5,251 nt of DNA from JBEKZQ01 sp049509675 (GTDB taxonomy: Bacteria > Planctomycetota > Planctomycetia > Pirellulales > Thermoguttaceae), in the NCBI GenBank assembly GCA_049509675.1, contig JBEKZQ010000435.1:1-5251 (forward strand), written 5' to 3'. This document shows, piece by piece, positions 5,131-5,251 of the stretch. Made by a program: the position numbers and the translations under genes. Under the pieces are notes generated by a model that saw only the letters and a list, made by a program, of their open reading frames with translations, was not told the DNA's origin and searched no databases. Every line of letters begins with the position of its first letter. The stretch's first letter is position 1.

Positions 5131-5251
5131 ATGCCAAGTGCCCCGTCCACGCTCGATTACTTCCTGGACGCTTACCTTGGCGTAGAGCCAATCGCTGATA
5201 TCGATCAGGCTCTCAAGGCCTTTGCGAAGGAAGAGGGTTCGGAAAGAGTCA
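5131..5251 (+). CDS. Probable immunity protein for the RNase A-like toxin (partial)
   Basis: Only the first 40 residues are in the window, beginning MPSAPSTLDYFLDAYLGVEP; the frame is open to the right edge. The short amphipathic helix STLDYFLDAYL, followed by an acidic loop and a second helix (IDQALKAFAKEE), resembles the N-terminus of the CdiI-type immunity family that accompanies RNase A-like toxins. That match rests on memory of the pattern. The stronger argument is position: same strand, 7 nt after the toxin stop, with its ribosome site inside the toxin gene. It should act in the cytoplasm, binding the toxin domain to block RNA cleavage. Confidence 0.6.
   Translation, partial: MPSAPSTLDYFLDAYLGVEPIADIDQALKAFAKEEGSERV

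Overview
This is a GC-rich bacterial window. It carries six genes that are intact or nearly so, plus one gene cut by the right edge. A member of the Planctomycetota (Pirellulales-like) is the most likely source. The reasons are a protein with the HYExAFE N-terminal signature (a family I associate with planctomycetes), weak Shine-Dalgarno sites at several starts, and G-rich tandem and dispersed palindromic repeats next to genes. This assignment is an inference from content; no 16S rRNA or other marker gene is present.

Left part (1-2224, minus strand). A two-gene unit is read right to left. It encodes a soluble NarL/DegS-type histidine kinase (1337-2176), then a MalK/UgpC-type ABC transporter ATPase (171-1340). 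The two overlap by an ATGA junction, which suggests translational coupling. The kinase has no sensor domain, only the tail of a PAS/PAC module. The ATPase ends inside a dispersed CCCTCTCCC-type palindrome and is followed by a G-rich 14/7-bp tandem repeat (41-94). No response regulator, permease or solute-binding protein lies in the window.

Middle (2225-4180). A DegT/DnrJ/EryC1/StrS-family PLP-dependent sugar aminotransferase (2403-3653, plus) has its own candidate promoter and is divergent from the kinase. It converges on a HYExAFE-family protein (3650-4180, minus) with a PD-(D/E)XK-nuclease-like core. The stop codons of this convergent pair overlap.

Right part (4181-5251, plus). A visibly more AT-rich intergenic region holds two short inverted repeats and a near-consensus promoter (TTGCGA-N16-TATAAT). 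Next come a 70-residue antitoxin-like protein (4399-4611), a short orphan polymorphic-toxin protein whose C-terminal domain matches the bacterial RNase A-like (CdiA-CT) toxin pattern (4665-5123), and, 7 nt later, the start of its probable immunity protein (5131 to the edge). The toxin has no delivery or filament region upstream, only about 30 hydrophobic residues, so it looks like a detached toxin/immunity cassette. Its position next to a solitary antitoxin-like gene is the most interesting feature of the window.
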